Origin: Campylobacteraceae bacterium
GTDB taxonomy: Bacteria > Campylobacterota > Campylobacteria > Campylobacterales > Sulfurovaceae
NCBI GenBank assembly: GCA_027063325.1
Contig: JAMOSA010000222.1
Location: 1-8,616 of the forward strand
Length of the DNA stretch: 8,616 nt
Direction: 5' to 3'
The translations under genes and the position numbers were made by a program. The notes under the pieces are model-generated. The model was not told where the DNA came from and ran no database searches. It saw only the letters and a program-made list of their open reading frames with translations. Of the stretch, positions 1-5,048 are shown piece after piece. Every line of letters begins with the position of its first letter. The first letter of the stretch is position 1.

Positions 1-272
1 TGATAGCTGTATTCTTATATGAAGGCTACAAGTATAAAAAATTTGAAAGAGATAAAGTTACAACTGCATCAGCTCTATTGGTACTGATGAGTGGAGCTAT
101 GTTTAACTACTACTATCTGCCTGATATTTTGACAATGCAAATGGCAGGTGAAGAGATGACAAAGAGTATAGCTTTTATCAATACACACAAAGGGAGTGAA
201 TTGGATTTTAAGATATTTGCATTTGCTCTATTGGTGTTGATTGTTAAAAATATGCAAAAAGCGTGTAAATAG
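1..272 (+). CDS. C-terminal fragment of a small integral membrane protein, possibly DUF4149 family
   Basis: The reading frame is open from base 3 to the TAG at 270-272, so this is the 3' end of a gene that starts outside the window; about 89 residues are visible. An internal TTG at 78 is not a convincing start because the frame stays open upstream and no ribosome binding site precedes it. Visible are a hydrophobic stretch (SALLVLMSGAMFNYYYLPDI), a polar segment containing MAGEEMTKS and NTHKGSE, and a last hydrophobic helix (FKIFAFALLVLIV) ending in a short basic tail. The order TM, polar 'HxxSE' segment, TM resembles my memory of the end of DUF4149-type membrane proteins of Campylobacterota; function unknown. 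The next gene follows after 9 bases and is probably co-transcribed. That it encodes a membrane protein is fairly sure; the family is tentative. Confidence 0.55.
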   Translation, partial: IAVFLYEGYKYKKFERDKVTTASALLVLMSGAMFNYYYLPDILTMQMAGEEMTKSIAFINTHKGSELDFKIFAFALLVLIVKNMQKACK

Positions 273-281
273 GATAATTTT

Positions 282-761
282 ATGTCAAAATTAGTTCATC
301 CATTTGAACCAATTGTATTTGGTGATACAAAGATTTTGATACTAGGTAGCTTTCCTAGTATCGACTCTTTTGGTAATAATTTCTATTATGCACACCCCAA
401 AAATCAATTTTGGAAAATACTCTCAGAAATAACCAATTATCCGATTATAAACAGAGATCAAAAAATATGGTTACTAAAAAGGCACAAATGGGGAGTTTGG
501 GATATGGTAAAAAGCTGTAGCAGAGAGAACTCTTTGGATAGTTCACTCAAAGATATAGTACCAAATGATATTCCACTACTCTTACAAAAATATCCATCTA
601 TCAAAAAGATACTATTTACAGGCAGAAAATCTCAAGAGATTTTTGAAAAACACTTCTCTTATTTGGATATAGATAGAGATTATCTACCATCTCCATCTCC
701 TGCATATGCAAAATTATCATTTGACAAGAAGTGTGAAATCTATAAACAGATGCTTTTATAA
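282..761 (+). CDS. Family-6 uracil-DNA glycosylase superfamily protein (hypoxanthine/deoxyinosine-DNA glycosylase, HDG)
   Basis: The product is a 159-residue single-domain cytoplasmic enzyme. Motif 1 of the UDG fold is GSFPS at residues 22-26, followed by YYAHPKNQFW at 35-44, where Asn41 sits at the position of the family's key asparagine. WGVWDM (70-75) and the late motif LPSPSPAYA (135-143), which takes the place of the DNA-intercalating loop, complete the picture. Members of this family remove deaminated bases, chiefly hypoxanthine from deoxyinosine, to start base-excision repair; substrate preference cannot be read from sequence alone. The length matches the compact family. The ATG at 282 follows AGGA at 271-274, which lies in the stop codon region of the upstream gene, so translation may be coupled. 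Its stop lies only 8 bases from the stop of the convergent tonB-like gene. Mismatch-specific or other UDG families fit less well because of the HPxNxFW and SPSPA motifs. Confidence 0.85.
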   Translation: MSKLVHPFEPIVFGDTKILILGSFPSIDSFGNNFYYAHPKNQFWKILSEITNYPIINRDQKIWLLKRHKWGVWDMVKSCSRENSLDSSLKDIVPNDIPLLLQKYPSIKKILFTGRKSQEIFEKHFSYLDIDRDYLPSPSPAYAKLSFDKKCEIYKQMLL

Positions 762-769
762 TATTTTAT

Positions 770-1714
770 CTATCTCAAATGGTATCCTACATATATAATG
801 ATTTTTGTCTTTACAGGTGGTTTTGGGTAGTACATATATGCAGTCTTTATTACCTCTATAGTTTGTCTGTCAAGTGAATCTGAACCAATCCTTCTTTTTA
901 GTCTTAGATGACTTATATCTCCATTTGGGTACAACCAAAACTCTACTATATTTGTACCCTGTTCATGCATATACAAAGCCTCTTTTGGATAACCTAGGTA
1001 GTTGAGTGTTCTTTGTGATATGCGTATAATCTCTCTTAGGTTCTTATCTATAAATTTTCTTTGACTAGCACTCATTCTTGAATAACTACTGCCATATAAA
1101 TTGTTTATGAGTCTTTTATCTCTACCCTTTGGGCGAATTATTGGTTTAGATTTATGAGATACTCTTTTGGGTTTAGAAGTAATTTTTGGTTTTGTATTCT
1201 CTTTCTTGACAATCTTTTTTGGTTTTATGATCTTTTTTTGTTTAACAATATCTTTTGATTTTATAACCTTTTTTGGTTTTGTGGTCTCTTTTTGGGTGAT
1301 TTTTCTCTTGGGTATCTCCTTTTTGGGTTCAACTTTGGACTTTTTTACAATACTCTTTTTAACTATCTCTTTTTTAACTATCTCTTTTTTAACTATCTCT
1401 TTTTTAACTATCTCTTTTTTAACTATCTCTTTTTTGGCTTCTTTTTTTGGTTTTGATTTTTTGACTACCTTTTTTGGCATTGGCTTTGGAGTTTTGGGTA
1501 TTGGTTTATGAAGTTGTGGTTTGATGTTTGGTAGAGTAGCTGATGGTTTTTGTGGTAGAGTTTGGAACTTGTTTAAATCAAGTGTAATTTTATGCTTTGT
1601 AATTGATTTTTGCTTTGGCTTGGCAATATCCATAAACCACAGCAGTACTATTACTACTCCAATATGTAACAGAAGTGATAATAAAAATCCAAATCCAAGT
1701 CCACTCTTTTGCAT
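770..1714 (-). CDS. TonB-family energy transducer with lysine-rich repetitive linker
   Basis: The chosen start is the ATG at 1714 (314 aa), preceded by AGGG at 1723-1720 with a 5-base spacer. A TTG at 1753 would add 13 residues in front of the membrane anchor and has no clear binding site. Residues 1-27 form the cytoplasmic membrane anchor and contain Ser13 and His17 in the SxxxH spacing that E. coli TonB uses (Ser16/His20) to couple to ExbB/ExbD. Residues about 30-200 are a periplasm-spanning linker dominated by Lys, Pro, Ile and Val, including five KKEIV repeats at 94-118. The last ~80 residues form a TonB C-terminal domain (GTNIVEFWLYPNGDISHLRL, then LDRQTIEVIK and YYPKPP). The protein should carry proton-motive energy to outer-membrane receptors for iron complexes, heme or vitamin B12. 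No exbB, exbD or receptor lies in the window. TolA is an alternative, but no tol-pal genes are nearby. Confidence 0.85.
   Translation of the reverse strand: MQKSGLGFGFLLSLLLHIGVVIVLLWFMDIAKPKQKSITKHKITLDLNKFQTLPQKPSATLPNIKPQLHKPIPKTPKPMPKKVVKKSKPKKEAKKEIVKKEIVKKEIVKKEIVKKEIVKKSIVKKSKVEPKKEIPKRKITQKETTKPKKVIKSKDIVKQKKIIKPKKIVKKENTKPKITSKPKRVSHKSKPIIRPKGRDKRLINNLYGSSYSRMSASQRKFIDKNLREIIRISQRTLNYLGYPKEALYMHEQGTNIVEFWLYPNGDISHLRLKRRIGSDSLDRQTIEVIKTAYMYYPKPPVKTKIIIYVGYHLR
1361..1435. repeat. 15-bp minisatellite, five perfect tandem copies, inside tonB
   Basis: The plus-strand unit is AACTATCTCTTTTTT, present five times without a mismatch at 1361, 1376, 1391, 1406 and 1421. A decayed sixth unit lies at 1346-1360. 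Read on the coding (minus) strand it gives AAA AAA GAG ATA GTT, i.e. Lys-Lys-Glu-Ile-Val, tonB residues 94-118. Because the unit is a multiple of three, gain or loss of copies would keep the frame and change only the length of the periplasmic linker. Confidence 0.97.
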
Positions 1715-1733
1715 ACTTACCCTAAAATATACG

Positions 1734-1739
1734 ATTATA
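1734..1739 (-). promoter_or_regulatory. Probable -10 box of the tonB-like gene
   Basis: On the minus strand this reads TATAAT, preceded by TGTA. It ends 19 bases before the ATG at 1714, so transcription would begin near 1727 with a short leader of about 13 bases that still includes the AGGG site at 1723-1720. No -35 box is evident, which is usual for sigma-70 promoters of Campylobacterota. A second minus-strand TATAAT at 1838-1833 could give a longer leader. Confidence 0.45.
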
Positions 1740-1782
1740 TACACCCAACCCAAATATTTAATCTTAATTTAGCCAAAAATAG

Positions 1783-1842
1783 TAGCTATAATCGATATTT
1801 GTAGTTTAAAGTGTATAATTTTACAAACAGATATTATAGCTA
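1783..1842. promoter_or_regulatory. Large imperfect inverted repeat bracketing the hemL promoter
   Basis: The left arm (1783-1803) and right arm (1822-1842) are each 21 bases long and match as reverse complements at 17 of 21 positions. The outer 10 bases are perfect (TAGCTATAAT against ATTATAGCTA) and the inner 6 are also perfect (TTTGTA against TACAAA). The 18-base spacer holds the likely hemL -10 box at 1814-1819. The arms are too far from any gene end and lack a T-run, so this is not a terminator. It could be a paired operator. Each arm also contains a TATAAT in outward-to-inward orientation (plus strand 1787-1792, minus strand 1838-1833), so the symmetry may come partly from two facing -10 boxes. 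Confidence 0.55.
1812..1819 (+). promoter_or_regulatory. Probable -10 box for hemL and the downstream operon
   Basis: TGTATAAT lies here, 36 bases before the hemL ATG; a transcript would start near 1826 and carry a ~30-base leader ending with the AAGGG binding site. The upstream DNA is AT-rich with spaced T runs and no recognisable -35 box, as expected for this phylum. An alternative TATAAT lies at 1787-1792. All downstream genes are close enough to depend on this promoter, since no other convincing promoter gap exists before the window end. Confidence 0.5.
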
Positions 1843-1855
1843 AAAAGGGTTATTG

Positions 1856-3145
1856 ATGATACATACAAAAAGTAAAGAGGAGTTTCAAAGAGCTTATAGA
1901 GTAATTCCAGGTGGAGTTGATTCTCCAGTAAGAGCCTTTGGAAGTGTAGGAGGTACTCCACCATTTATTCAAAGAGGCGAAGGTGCAAAGCTGATAGATA
2001 TAGATGGTAACAGTTATATAGATTATGTACAAAGTTGGGGACCTCTTATATTTGGTCATTGCGACAAAGATATTGAAAATGCTGTAATAGAGACTGCTAA
2101 AAAGGGGCTGAGTTTTGGAGCACCTACTACACTTGAGACAGATTTGGCTGAAATGATAGTAGAGCTTTTTGACAGCATAGACAAAGTCAGATTTGTAAAC
2201 TCTGGAACTGAAGCGGTAATGAGTGCTATAAGAGTTGCTAGAGGAGTAACAAAAAAAGATGATATAGTCAAATTTACAGGGTGCTACCATGGTCATAGTG
2301 ACTCTTTGCTGGTTCAAGCAGGAAGTGGAGCAGCTACATTTGGTTCTCCAAGCAGTCCTGGAGTTCCTGCTGATTTGACTAAACATACTCTACTTGCTCA
2401 ATACAATAATATTGAAAGCCTAAAAAGATGCTTTGAAAGCAGTGATAATATTGCATGTGTTATCATAGAACCAATTGCTGGTAATATGGGATTGGTTCCA
2501 GCAAAAGAGGAGTTTTTAGAAGCTGTCAGAGAGCTTTGTGACAAAAATGGGGCTTTGCTTATATTTGATGAAGTTATGAGTGGATTTAGAGCTTCACTAA
2601 GAGGGGCTCAGGGTATAGTATCAGTCAAACCTGATATTGTAACTTTGGGTAAAGTAATAGGTGGAGGTATGCCAGTGGGGGCATTTGGAGCAAACAAAGA
2701 TATAATGTCTCAACTAAGTCCTGAGGGTCCTATATATCAAGCAGGAACTCTTAGTGGAAATCCTGTAGCAATGGCAGCTGGTATCGCATCACTCAAAAAA
2801 TTGATAGCAAATGAAAAAGAGATTTACAGTTCACTCAATCAAAAAGCCAAAAAGCTTATGAGTGGTTTTGAAGAGATGGCAAAAAAACATGGTATTGATA
2901 TGGTTACAGAGGTAAGAGGCTCTATGTTTGGATACTTCTTTAGCTCCAAAGCAGTAAATAGTTTTGAAGATGCACTATCAAGTGATACAGATATATTTGC
3001 CAAATTCCACCAAGGTATGCTAAATAGGGGTATATATTTGGCATGTTCAGCATTTGAGACAGGATTTATATCTACTGTAATTGATGATGATATGATAGAA
3101 GAGACCATCAAAGCAGCAGATGAAACTTTAGCAGAGATTAAATAA
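1856..3145 (+). CDS. hemL: Glutamate-1-semialdehyde 2,1-aminomutase
   Basis: This PLP enzyme converts glutamate-1-semialdehyde to 5-aminolevulinate in the C5 tetrapyrrole (heme) pathway. The product is 429 residues, the normal family length. The start is ATG 1856 because AAGGG at 1845-1849 lies 6 bases upstream; the frame also offers a TTG just before it at 1853. Recognisable parts are the N-terminal PGGVDSPVRAF (about 19-29), the phosphate-binding NSGTEA (115-120), GCYHGHSD (142-149) with the cofactor-stacking Tyr144, FDEVMSGFR (237-245) with the pyridine-N-binding Asp238, and TLGKVIGGGMPVGAFG with the Schiff-base Lys266. These motifs, especially SPVRAF and the GGGMPVGA loop, separate it from ordinary class-III aminotransferases. 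It is the first gene of the long plus-strand run, and its TAA overlaps the next ATG by one base (TAATG). A 7-A tract lies at 2251-2257 but the frame is intact. Confidence 0.97.
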   Translation: MIHTKSKEEFQRAYRVIPGGVDSPVRAFGSVGGTPPFIQRGEGAKLIDIDGNSYIDYVQSWGPLIFGHCDKDIENAVIETAKKGLSFGAPTTLETDLAEMIVELFDSIDKVRFVNSGTEAVMSAIRVARGVTKKDDIVKFTGCYHGHSDSLLVQAGSGAATFGSPSSPGVPADLTKHTLLAQYNNIESLKRCFESSDNIACVIIEPIAGNMGLVPAKEEFLEAVRELCDKNGALLIFDEVMSGFRASLRGAQGIVSVKPDIVTLGKVIGGGMPVGAFGANKDIMSQLSPEGPIYQAGTLSGNPVAMAAGIASLKKLIANEKEIYSSLNQKAKKLMSGFEEMAKKHGIDMVTEVRGSMFGYFFSSKAVNSFEDALSSDTDIFAKFHQGMLNRGIYLACSAFETGFISTVIDDDMIEETIKAADETLAEIK

Positions 3146-3432
3146 TGAGTAATAATCAATCTGAACCAAAACTAAAAAAGGTTGTAGAAGGTGCCAATGA
3201 CTTAAGTCTTGGTATCTCTATAGTAGTAGCTATACTTATTGGTATTGGTATTGGTATTGGATTACAAAAGCTCTTTGGAGTAAACTGGGTTATCTGGATA
3301 GGTGTATTTATAGGAGTAGGTGCTGCTTTTAGAAATATACAAATAGCCTATCAAAAGCAAAAGAGATCTCTTGAAGAGTTAGCAAAAGATCCAAAATATC
3401 GTAATATGAAATATCTTGATGATGAAGATTAA
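3145..3432 (+). CDS. AtpZ/AtpI-family small membrane protein
   Basis: The product has 95 residues: a polar N-terminus, TM1 at about 21-40 with a GIGIGIG glycine zipper, a short turn, TM2 at about 47-62, then a basic and acidic cytoplasmic tail (KQKRSLEELAKDP, ending LDDED). The pattern of two glycine-rich helices followed by an FRN motif (62-64) fits the AtpZ/AtpI-like family. Family members sit near F-type ATP synthase genes and are linked to c-ring assembly or Mg2+/Ca2+ transport; no ATP synthase gene is in this window, so the function is only suggested by family. The ATG overlaps the hemL stop by one base, and no strong Shine-Dalgarno site is visible, so translation probably depends on re-initiation after hemL. 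A hexamer ATTGGT repeats at 3238-3260 and encodes the glycine zipper. Confidence 0.75.
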   Translation: MSNNQSEPKLKKVVEGANDLSLGISIVVAILIGIGIGIGLQKLFGVNWVIWIGVFIGVGAAFRNIQIAYQKQKRSLEELAKDPKYRNMKYLDDED

Positions 3433-3433
3433 C

Positions 3434-3440
3434 AAAGGGG
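3434..3440 (+). promoter_or_regulatory. Ribosome binding site supporting the GTG start at 3445
   Basis: AAAGGGG lies 4 bases before GTG 3445, just after the upstream stop codon at 3430-3432. It is the only good site in the gap, and the next in-frame ATG is far inside the protein, so it fixes the start. Confidence 0.65.
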
Positions 3441-3444
3441 TATC

Positions 3445-3966
3445 GTGCTAAAAAAGCTCTTTATATGGCTTATTACAGTATCTGCAATTACTACTACAAT
3501 AGCTCTGGTTTTTGGGGGCAAGGGTGCTTTATACAGTACTATTATTGGATATTGGAGTACAGTAGCTATAGTTTTGGCATCCTTTAAGAGTTATCAAAAT
3601 ATGGTTCAAGCTAGATTAAATGCCGGTAGTGTAGGAGCTGAATATGATGATAGAGATACAATTGACAAATTAGAAGATCCATACTCTTTGTATGATGACA
3701 ACCACCCCCAACCACAAAGCAGTACAGAGATGATAAAAGAGGAAAAAAAGAGACTAAAAAGAAACAGACGCAAAATTACTCAAGTAGCCAAAGATTCAAA
3801 ACCGGCATTCTCCATATACAGAGTATTTGCATATGCACTGCTTGTAGCAGGATTTTTCTATCTAAATAGTACAAAAGAGTTAAATATCTTCTATTATCTA
3901 TCCTCTATTGCTATACCAATTTTTATAGTTGTATTTCTACTTGTAAATGAGGGAGATAAAAGTTGA
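3445..3966 (+). CDS. Conserved-looking 4-TM membrane protein of unknown function
   Basis: The gene starts at GTG 3445 and yields 173 residues. TM1 is about 5-23 and TM2 about 28-47, separated by a GGKG turn. Then comes a long polar loop (48-120) that is first acidic (YDDRDTIDKLEDPYSLYDD), then strongly basic (KKRLKRNRRK), then TM3 at about 125-141 and TM4 at about 147-167. The basic loop should be cytoplasmic by the positive-inside rule, giving both termini in the cytoplasm. I do not recognise a named domain. The first helical hairpin, with GALYSTIIGYW, is loosely like the AtpI hairpin, which would fit its AtpZ-like neighbour, but that is speculative. It lies 12 bases after that gene and overlaps the next one by 4 bases. 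A comparable membrane gene next to hemL is, as I recall, seen in Campylobacter. Confidence 0.75.
   Translation: MLKKLFIWLITVSAITTTIALVFGGKGALYSTIIGYWSTVAIVLASFKSYQNMVQARLNAGSVGAEYDDRDTIDKLEDPYSLYDDNHPQPQSSTEMIKEEKKRLKRNRRKITQVAKDSKPAFSIYRVFAYALLVAGFFYLNSTKELNIFYYLSSIAIPIFIVVFLLVNEGDKS
3949..3955 (+). promoter_or_regulatory. Ribosome binding site supporting the TTG start at 3963
   Basis: GAGGGAG lies 7 bases before TTG 3963 inside the end of the upstream gene. The TTG overlaps the upstream TGA in a TTGA arrangement, a variant of the common ATGA coupling site. This makes the unusual start credible. Confidence 0.65.
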
Positions 3967-4577
3967 GCTGGATACTAAAGAGATTTCTACTGATACTAAC
4001 TCTAATTGGTATTGTGCTAATTGGTTATGGTTATTATAAAAAAGAACAAGAGCTAAAATGGGAACAAAAGTTACAAAGTATATATCAAAAATATGGAGAC
4101 AGTATAATTAGACATATAAAAAATGGTGATTTATATAGCATTCAGAGTGCTTTACCACCAAATTTGTATGACAAAATATCACTTGAAGATATTGCTCTAT
4201 TTATAGATACTCTCCAAGCCAACAGACTGTATGCTTCAAAGTGGCACAATATGAGAGTATCTGAGAGTAATGCTACAATAGCGGGCAAAGTTATTACAGA
4301 TTCTAACAAAAGTTACCCTGTAGATATGATGATAATAAAAAAAGGAGATAGATTTATATTGGGAGCTTTGAAAATAGGCAATAAAAATCTGCTTGTAGCT
4401 TCAGACAAATTCCCTCTGTGCGAGAGTATATATAGCTATGAAAATCTAAAAGAGAAAGATATAAATATATCAGAAGAGAAACTTCCTGTACCAATACCAA
4501 AAGAGATTGAATATACAGATGAAGTTAATGAGACAAATACTACAAAAGATACAAACAGTACCAAAAAGGATATATAG
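3963..4577 (+). CDS. Membrane-anchored periplasmic protein of unknown function
   Basis: Translation from TTG 3963 gives 204 residues. Residues 3-7 include Lys6 and Arg7, followed by one hydrophobic helix at 8-24 and then KK, which reads as an uncleaved N-terminal anchor; no lipobox cysteine or signal peptidase site is apparent. Residues 26-165 form a soluble domain, probably periplasmic, with a helical start (ELKWEQKLQSIYQKYGDSI) and then strand-like segments (ATIAGKVIT, YPVDMMIIKKGDRFILGALKIG). Helix followed by a curved sheet is loosely like NTF2/DUF4878-type domains, but I cannot assign a family. Residues ~170-204 are a low-complexity tail rich in Glu, Thr, Asn and Lys that looks disordered. 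It overlaps the upstream gene by 4 bases and directly abuts the next gene. Its role may be tied to one of the neighbours, but nothing in the sequence shows which. Confidence 0.7.
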   Translation: MSWILKRFLLILTLIGIVLIGYGYYKKEQELKWEQKLQSIYQKYGDSIIRHIKNGDLYSIQSALPPNLYDKISLEDIALFIDTLQANRLYASKWHNMRVSESNATIAGKVITDSNKSYPVDMMIIKKGDRFILGALKIGNKNLLVASDKFPLCESIYSYENLKEKDINISEEKLPVPIPKEIEYTDEVNETNTTKDTNSTKKDI

Positions 4578-5048
4578 ATGCAGTTTGATAATGAGATAAT
4601 AGAACATATGGCAAATCCAAACAATTATGGTTCAATAGAAGAAGCAGATGCTATAGGTATAGGAGAAAATCCACAAAATGGGGAAAAGGTAATAATATAT
4701 CTAAAAGTATCAGGAGATAACACCAATCCAATCATAGAAGATATTAAATTCCAAGCAATTGCTTGTATGACAACAGTAGTTGCTGGTTCTATAATTACTG
4801 GTGAAGCAAAAGGTATAGATTTTGATATGGGAGAGCAACTCATATCTGTAACTTTGGGAATGCTTGATAATGTACCACCAGAAGAGGCAGCTTGCTCAGA
4901 GATGGTAGCACTAGCACTAAAGGGTGCTATGGATAACTATAGACTAAAACAAGAGGGTAAAGAGTCTGCTGGAGTTGTATATAAGATAGAAAACAGTTGT
5001 ACAATTTCAGAAGAAGAGTTAGCAAAAATCCAAAAGGAGCATAAATAA
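4578..5048 (+). CDS. IscU/NifU-N-like protein lacking the first scaffold cysteine
   Basis: The 156-residue product aligns through its first ~125 residues with IscU/NifU N-terminal Fe-S scaffolds: FDNEIIEHMANPNNYGSI at the N-terminus, then a strand region, then the second and third ligand cysteines at Cys63 (AIACMTT) and Cys106 (AACSEM). These are at the same residue numbers as in E. coli IscU. The first ligand motif, ACGD in IscU, reads QNGE (33-36), so the first Cys is Asn34 and the Asp needed for cluster release is Glu36. The His before the third Cys is Ala105, and the HscA-binding LPPVK is VPPEE (99-103). A C-terminal extension (126-156) adds Cys141. It may be a divergent Fe-S carrier, a metal-binding relative or a regulator rather than a standard scaffold. 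AAAAAGGA at 4563-4570 sits 7 bases before the ATG, which abuts the previous stop; it shares one base (TAATG) with the next gene. Confidence 0.8.
   Translation: MQFDNEIIEHMANPNNYGSIEEADAIGIGENPQNGEKVIIYLKVSGDNTNPIIEDIKFQAIACMTTVVAGSIITGEAKGIDFDMGEQLISVTLGMLDNVPPEEAACSEMVALALKGAMDNYRLKQEGKESAGVVYKIENSCTISEEELAKIQKEHK

Noticed and set aside
1361..1435. CRISPR array
   Set aside because: The 15-bp units are directly adjacent with no spacers and lie in frame in a coding region.
1167..1511. Plus-strand open frame with repeated FLTIS, looking like a hydrophobic repeat protein
   Set aside because: It is the complement of the lysine-rich TonB linker; AAA/AAG codons read backwards give Phe and Leu. 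The tonB reading has a membrane anchor, C-terminal domain and binding site.
1715..1753. Extended tonB start at TTG 1753
   Set aside because: It would put 13 extra residues before the anchor and span the likely -10 box; ATG 1714 has an AGGG site at the right distance.
1783..1842. Rho-independent terminator
   Set aside because: The arms are AT-rich with an 18-base loop, lack a T-run and lie upstream of genes on both sides, not after a gene end.
1853..1855. TTG start for hemL one codon before the ATG
   Set aside because: The ATG at 1856 is better spaced from AAGGG and is the stronger start codon.
2251..2257. Poly-A tract (7 A) in hemL as a phase-variable site; similar tracts near 3743 and 6560
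   Set aside because: Short A runs are common in AT-rich coding DNA with Lys codons; all frames are intact and phase variation in this phylum mostly uses longer G/C tracts.
1850..2386. Minus-strand open frame of 178 codons opposite hemL
   Set aside because: It lies wholly over strongly conserved hemL motifs, has Cys/Ser/Tyr-rich composition without domains and no plausible promoter.
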